From positions 1 through 9,967 of the forward strand of contig CBDUCN010000197.1 in the NCBI GenBank assembly GCA_965365655.1: a stretch of DNA of 9,967 bases, written 5' to 3'. A model generated the notes under the pieces. That model was not told the DNA's origin, made no database searches, and worked only from the letters and a program-made list of their open reading frames with translations. The first letter of the stretch is position 1; each line of letters starts with the position of its first letter. This document shows positions 6,878 to 9,967 of the stretch, piece after piece. A program made the translations under genes and the position numbers. Origin of the DNA: JBFHNV01 sp965365655. GTDB lineage: Bacteria > Pseudomonadota > Gammaproteobacteria > HK1.

Positions 6878-7431
6878 GCGGCGCGGTGCGGCTCGACGCG
6901 CGCAGCCTGACCCTGCTGCTGCTGGGCGGGCTCGCGCTGATCGCGGTCGCGGCGTGGCAGTTCCTGCTGCGCGACCAGGTGAAGAGCTATCGCGAGCTGC
7001 TCGCGAGCCGCGACGAGTCCGCGCACAGCGTCGCGCTGGAGCGGGCCGCGGTCGCGCCGGAGACGCTCGCGGCCGCCGAGGCGCGCGTCGCGGAGCTCGA
7101 GAAGCAGCTCTACGGCGCCGGGCCCGAGGTGCCGACCAGCCAGATGGCGTCGCACGTGATCGGCCGCCTGGACGGCCTCGCGCGCGACTTCAGGGTGCGC
7201 CTGGCCGGCGTCAAGCCCGGCACCCACGGCGAGGTGCTGGGCTTCGCCGAGGTGCCGTTCGACGTGCAGGTGGAGGGCGACTACCTGCGCCTGATGGGCT
7301 GGCTGGGGCGCGTCGAAGGCGAGCTGCACCCGATGGTCGTGAAGCGCTTCCGCATCGAGCCGCTGGCCGACGCCGGCCTGCTGCGCATGGAGCTGCGCGT
7401 GGTGTCGTACCGCGCGCCGCGGCTGCCGTGA
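6874..7431 (+). CDS. mshJ: PilO/MshJ-like pilus inner-membrane platform protein
   Basis: The product has 185 residues with a PilO/MshJ layout: a short cytoplasmic N-terminus, one membrane helix at about 11-31, a coiled coil to about residue 88 (QVKSYRELLASRDE and EARVAELEKQLYG), and a periplasmic alpha/beta domain ending in LRVVSYRAPRLP. In this family the domain pairs with PilN and contacts the PilP/MshK-like periplasmic protein. The segment FAEVPFDVQVEGDYLRLMGW is the recognisable PilO signature (conserved substitution of the F-x-V-x-G-x-Y-x-x-L type). The GTG start overlaps the PilN stop as GTGA, and its own stop overlaps the next gene in the same way. Sequence conservation in PilO is low, so the call rests mainly on architecture and gene order. 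Confidence 0.82.
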   Translation: MSGAVRLDARSLTLLLLGGLALIAVAAWQFLLRDQVKSYRELLASRDESAHSVALERAAVAPETLAAAEARVAELEKQLYGAGPEVPTSQMASHVIGRLDGLARDFRVRLAGVKPGTHGEVLGFAEVPFDVQVEGDYLRLMGWLGRVEGELHPMVVKRFRIEPLADAGLLRMELRVVSYRAPRLP

Positions 7432-7823
7432 GCGCGCGCGCGCCGGCCCTGCTCGCGGCGCTCGCGCTGGCCGCCGTCCCGGTGGCCGGGCCGGCCGCGG
7501 AGCAGTACGCCGCGGCCGGCGACGGAGACCCGTCCGGCGAGCTGGCATCAGGGTTGCATGAGTTGCACCGGAACCCCTTCGAGCGGCCCGCCCTGGCCGC
7601 GGCGCCGCCTCCCGAGGTGGCCCGCCCCGCCCCGGCGCCGCCGCCGTGGACCCCGGTGCTGAAAGCCACCATGGTCTCGGAGGGCGGACGCTCGCTGGCC
7701 AACGTGGATGGCCAGATGGTCGGAAAAGGCGAGGATTATCAAGGCTATACGTTAGTAGACGTCCGCGAGAGGGAAGCCGTGTTCGAACGCGGCGGCAACC
7801 GCTGGGTGCTGAGCCTGGACTGA
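7428..7823 (+). CDS. mshK: MshK-like (PilP/GspC-type) periplasmic pilus biogenesis protein
   Basis: The product has 131 residues. It starts at a GTG overlapping the mshJ stop (GTGA) and has an N-terminal hydrophobic segment at about 5-24 ending GPAAEQ, consistent with a signal peptide or anchor and with no lipobox cysteine. A short NPFERP motif at residues 49-54, like the DP[F/T]RP motif of MshK and PilP, is followed by a proline-rich linker (about 56-76). A small beta-domain spans about 78-131 (GGRSLANVDGQMVGKGE, then a VFERGG...VLSLD end) of the GspC/PilP homology-region kind. Such proteins bridge the PilN/PilO platform to the secretin, which is encoded next. Its second half uses codons rare elsewhere in the window (TCA, TTG, CAT, AAA, TAT, CAA, TTA, GTA), and a sigma-54-like site lies inside it. 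The family call rests on short conserved blocks plus position between mshJ and mshL. Confidence 0.8.
   Translation: MSARAPALLAALALAAVPVAGPAAEQYAAAGDGDPSGELASGLHELHRNPFERPALAAAPPPEVARPAPAPPPWTPVLKATMVSEGGRSLANVDGQMVGKGEDYQGYTLVDVREREAVFERGGNRWVLSLD
7542..7559 (+). promoter_or_regulatory. Candidate sigma-54 (RpoN) -24/-12 promoter inside mshK
   Basis: CTGGCATCAGGGTTGCAT fits the sigma-54 consensus (YTGGCACGrNNNTTGCW) with the invariant GG (7544-7545) and GC (7556-7557) separated by exactly 10 nt. The TGGCA and TTGCA blocks are both complete; the mismatches are the two bases after TGGCA. Transcription would start near 7569, about 300 nt before mshL. Sigma-54 control of pilus genes is known (pilA with PilR in Pseudomonas). 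It lies inside a coding region and no activator site was identified, so function is unproven. Confidence 0.4.
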
Positions 7824-7873
7824 TTGCCGCGGCGACAGGGACGGCCCCGGAGCGGTGACAGAGAACCCCCGGT

Positions 7874-9286
7874 ATGCCGTCAAGAATCTGGCTGTTCACA
7901 GCACTGCTGCTCCTCGCGACCCTGCCGCTGAGCCCGCGCGCGCAGGCGCCCGGCGTCGTGCCCGGCGCGCCCATCACGCTCAACATCCGCGACACCGAGC
8001 TGTCCGAGGTCTACGAGATGCTGTCCCGCCAGGGACGGGTCAACATCCTGCTCGGCAAGGAGGTCGCGGGCACGGTGTCGGTGAACCTCTACGAGGTGAG
8101 CCTGGACCAGGCGGTGGTCGCCATCGCCGAGTCCGCGGGCTTCGTCGCCGAGCGCCGCGGCGGCAGCTGGTTCGTCGTGCGTCCCGACGACGTCGGCAAG
8201 CAGGTGCTCGGCGGCGCGACCGACGTGCGCACGTTCAAGGTGCAGTACTCGGACGCGAAGCTGGTCGCGGAGCTGCTCGAGAAGCACCTGTCGCGCTTCG
8301 GCAAGGTCACCACCATCGAGAAGCGCTCGCTGCTGGTGGTGGAGGACGCGCCCGAGTTCCTCGATCGCATCGAGCGGCTGATCGACCAGATCGACATCGA
8401 GCCGCAGCAGATCCTGATCGAGGCGCAGATCCTCGAGATCGCGCTCGACGCCGACCAGACCTACGGCATCGACTGGAACGCGAAGTTCACGACCGACCGC
8501 GGCCTCGGCGCGCTGGGCACGCAGGGCCTCGCGCCGACCAACCTCGCCGGCCTGTTCGTCGACGTCGTGACCCAGGACTTCGAGATCTTCATCAACGCGC
8601 TGCGCGGCAAGGGCCGCGTGCGCACGCTGTCGACGCCCAAGCTGCTGGTGCTGGAGCACCAGGAGGCCGAGGTGATCATCGGCGATCGCATCGGCTACAA
8701 GGTCACGACGACGATCAACCAGGTGACCACCGAGAGCATCGAGTTCCTGGAGTCCGGCGTGATCCTGAAGGTCGCGGCGGCGGTGGACCGCGCCGGGCGG
8801 GTGCTGCTCGACATCCACCCCGAGGTCAGCAACGGCACGATCTCCGAGGGCATCCCGTCGCAGACCACCACCGAGGTCACGACCCAGATGCTGGCCGAGG
8901 ACGGCCAGCGCATCTTCATCGGCGGGCTGATCCGCAACGCCGACGTCGAGGCGCGCCAGGGCGTGCCGGGGCTGAGCGAGATCCCGGTGCTCGGCGGCCT
9001 GTTCTCCACCACCGAGGAGCGCACCGTGAACGCCGAGACGGTGGTCGTGATCACGCCGCACATCGTGGCCCGCAAGCGCAACGCGGTGTCGGCCGCGAAC
9101 GCCCGGCACATCGACCGCCAGCAGCGCGAGCTGGGGCTGAAGAGGGAGTGGGTGCTGCAGAATCTGCCGAGCACGAGGAGCCCGTACCCGGCGTTCGGCG
9201 GCGGCCGCGAGCCGGAGCCCAGCGGCGCCGCGGGCGGCGCCACCACGCGTGACGCGCATCCGCCGTCCATCGAGCGGCTCAACTGA
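7874..9286 (+). CDS. mshL: MSHA-type outer-membrane secretin MshL
   Basis: This 470-residue protein of the secretin (GspD/PilQ/MshL) family forms the gated outer-membrane channel through which the pilus passes. A Sec-type signal peptide spans about 1-25 (basic start, hydrophobic LLLLATLPL, ending RAQA). A secretin/TonB short N-terminal domain lies at about 31-100 (ITLNIRDTELSEVYEMLSRQ). An N1-type domain at about 118-173 (FKVQYSDAKLVAELL) is followed by the secretin core to about residue 400, including the signature VPGLSEIPVLGGLF at 364-377 and VVVITPHIV. The last 70 residues form a proline/glycine/alanine-rich tail. No cysteine was found, so unlike lipoprotein versions of MshL it has no lipobox and may need a pilotin or self-insert. 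It is short for a secretin. The ATG at 7874 follows a 50-nt gap after mshK with only a weak purine run upstream. Confidence 0.92.
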   Translation: MPSRIWLFTALLLLATLPLSPRAQAPGVVPGAPITLNIRDTELSEVYEMLSRQGRVNILLGKEVAGTVSVNLYEVSLDQAVVAIAESAGFVAERRGGSWFVVRPDDVGKQVLGGATDVRTFKVQYSDAKLVAELLEKHLSRFGKVTTIEKRSLLVVEDAPEFLDRIERLIDQIDIEPQQILIEAQILEIALDADQTYGIDWNAKFTTDRGLGALGTQGLAPTNLAGLFVDVVTQDFEIFINALRGKGRVRTLSTPKLLVLEHQEAEVIIGDRIGYKVTTTINQVTTESIEFLESGVILKVAAAVDRAGRVLLDIHPEVSNGTISEGIPSQTTTEVTTQMLAEDGQRIFIGGLIRNADVEARQGVPGLSEIPVLGGLFSTTEERTVNAETVVVITPHIVARKRNAVSAANARHIDRQQRELGLKREWVLQNLPSTRSPYPAFGGGREPEPSGAAGGATTRDAHPPSIERLN

Positions 9287-9314
9287 CCCGGCCCGACTGA
9301 TCCGGGGCGCCCGG

Positions 9315-9340
9315 GCTCCCGTCCCGGCGGGCGGGGGAGC
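9315..9340 (+). terminator. GC-rich hairpin downstream of mshL
   Basis: GCTCCC (9315-9320) and GGGAGC (9335-9340) form a 6-bp stem, with CCC/GGG able to pair inside the loop, 29 nt after the mshL stop. There is no T-tract, so it would act at best as a weak or factor-assisted terminator, or simply reflect base composition. Confidence 0.25.
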
Positions 9341-9378
9341 GCGGGAACGCGGCGGGGGCGCCGACACGTTTCGCGCCG

Positions 9379-9407
9379 TTGACGCTCGCGGCGGCGGGCG
9401 CGACAGT
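9379..9407 (+). promoter_or_regulatory. Weak sigma-70-like promoter before the DUF4124 gene
   Basis: TTGACG at 9379-9384 matches five of six bases of the -35 consensus, and after a 17-nt spacer GACAGT at 9402-9407 matches only three of six of TATAAT. It sits 32 nt before the ATG at 9440. An imperfect inverted repeat surrounds it (CGACAC 9362-9367 with GTGTCG 9414-9419, and GCGCCG 9373-9378 with CGGCGC 9408-9413), which could be an operator or chance in GC-rich DNA. Confidence 0.25.
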
Positions 9408-9439
9408 CGGCGCGTGTCGATCAGCAGGCCGCGCGTCCG

Positions 9440-9811
9440 ATGAGCCGCAACGACGACCGTCAGCCGTTCAGCTTCGGCGTCGAGCCGGACGCCGGCGCGC
9501 CGCGCCGGCGGCGCGCCGTGCCCGGCTGGCTGAAGCTGTCGGCGCTGATCGCGGCCGTGGCCGCGGCCGCCGCCGGCTACCTGTACCTCGTGGATCCGGA
9601 GCTGGGCCGGCGGCTGCTGCGCGGCACGCCGGCGGCGTCGCTGGCGCCGCCGCCCGCGGTGACCACCGTCTACAAGTGGCGCGACGCGACCGGCAGCTGG
9701 CAGCTCACCGACCGTCCGCCCCCCGCCGGCACGCCGTACGAGACCGTGCAGGCGCGCGGCGCGCGCAACGTCATTCCGTCCGAGCGCGTGACCGGTCAGG
9801 ACACCCGCTGA
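9440..9811 (+). CDS. Membrane-anchored DUF4124 domain protein
   Basis: This 123-residue protein has a polar, arginine-rich cytoplasmic N-terminus (RRRR at 22-25), one membrane helix at about 31-51 (LSALIAAVAAAAAGYLYLV), a proline-rich linker, and a short DUF4124 domain at about 75-105. The domain shows its usual pattern: YKWRDATGSWQLTDRPP, that is Y-x-W-x-D followed by G and a T/S-D-x-P-P turn. DUF4124 proteins are common small envelope proteins of gamma- and betaproteobacteria and their function is not known to me. The orientation puts the domain in the periplasm. A 153-nt gap and a possible promoter separate it from mshL, so it may be a separate transcription unit rather than the last pilus gene. 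The start at 9440 is the ATG that gives a sensible leader before the helix. Confidence 0.82.
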   Translation: MSRNDDRQPFSFGVEPDAGAPRRRRAVPGWLKLSALIAAVAAAAAGYLYLVDPELGRRLLRGTPAASLAPPPAVTTVYKWRDATGSWQLTDRPPPAGTPYETVQARGARNVIPSERVTGQDTR

Positions 9812-9822
9812 GCGCGCGCGAG

Positions 9823-9882
9823 CGCCCGCCGGACGCGGCGGTCATCGGACGACCGGCACGCCCGGGCCGGCACCGGCGGGCG
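9823..9882. repeat. 10-bp inverted repeat between convergent genes
   Basis: CGCCCGCCGG at 9823-9832 is the reverse complement of CCGGCGGGCG at 9873-9882, with 40 nt between them that can form smaller GC hairpins (for example CGGTC 9839-9843 with GACCG 9851-9855). It sits between the stop of the DUF4124 gene and the putative end of a minus-strand gene, where a bidirectional terminator would be expected. There is no T-tract on either side, and at this base composition such repeats arise easily. Confidence 0.3.
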
Positions 9883-9902
9883 GTCCCGTCACCGGGCGCC
9901 GG

Positions 9903-9967
9903 TCAGTCGCCCCCGAACACCTCCAGCCCGACGCGCCCGGCGTTCACCGCGCACGGCCAGCCGGCGT
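9903..9967 (-). CDS. Possible C-terminal end of a convergent, unidentified gene (partial)
   Basis: Reading the minus strand from the window edge, the frame ending in TGA at 9905-9903 encodes AGWPCAVNAGRVGLEVFGGD. All 20 sense codons end in G or C, the strong third-position bias of the confirmed genes here, which supports real coding. The start and most of the protein lie beyond the window, and I do not recognise the family from 20 residues. A small hairpin (ACCGG 9891-9895 with CCGGT 9899-9903) abuts the stop. It would converge on the DUF4124 gene. Confidence 0.4.
   Translation of the reverse strand, partial: AGWPCAVNAGRVGLEVFGGD

Noticed and set aside
7855..9252. Plus-strand frame overlapping mshL, and the minus-strand frame at 7880-9367
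   Set aside because: Both lie over the secretin gene, whose domains and signature motif fix the true frame. The alternatives are arginine-rich shadows.

Overview
This window is very GC-rich (by eye about three quarters G+C, with nearly every third codon position G or C) and gene-dense, and every complete gene lies on the plus strand. It looks like part of an MSHA-type (type IVa-like) pilus or secretion locus from a high-GC proteobacterium. Gammaproteobacteria are the best guess because MSHA clusters with mshI/J/K/L-like genes are typical there. This is inferred from gene content, not from a taxonomic marker.

Left part (1-5000): two large, tandem, paralogous secreted proteins. The first (1-1761) is cut by the window edge. 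It carries the end of a DNRLRE-type beta-sandwich domain, a second beta-sandwich domain and a C-terminal 330-codon module of two MAM/jelly-roll-like halves. The second (1833-5000) has a type IV pilin/PilX-MshP-like N-terminus fused to two DNRLRE domains, a cysteine-free glutamine-amidotransferase-like domain and the same 330-codon C-terminal module. They sit where an MSHA operon would be expected to carry its last minor pilin and large tip protein (mshP/mshQ position), so surface-exposed pilus-tip or adhesin proteins are the likely role.

Middle part (5001-7823): after a structured 118-nt gap containing a perfect sigma-28-type -10 octamer and a 14-bp inverted repeat comes a compact run of four genes: the actin-like PilM/MshI protein, a PilN-like protein, a PilO/MshJ-like protein and a small MshK/PilP-like periplasmic protein. 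The last three start with GTG and overlap the preceding stop codon by 8, 4 and 4 nt, indicating translational coupling. Together they should form the inner-membrane alignment platform that links the cytoplasmic motor to the outer-membrane secretin.

Right part (7824-9967): the outer-membrane secretin MshL, then a 153-nt gap, a small membrane-anchored DUF4124 protein, and what appears to be the tail of an unidentified convergent minus-strand gene. No ATPase (MshM, MshE), MshN, platform protein (MshG) or major pilin is inside the window; these must lie upstream, elsewhere, or be absent.

Regulatory candidates are the sigma-28-like site before mshI and a sigma-54-like -24/-12 site inside mshK, in a patch of atypical low-GC codons upstream of mshL. 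No tRNA, rRNA, CRISPR array or insertion sequence was seen. No gap between genes exceeds 153 nt.
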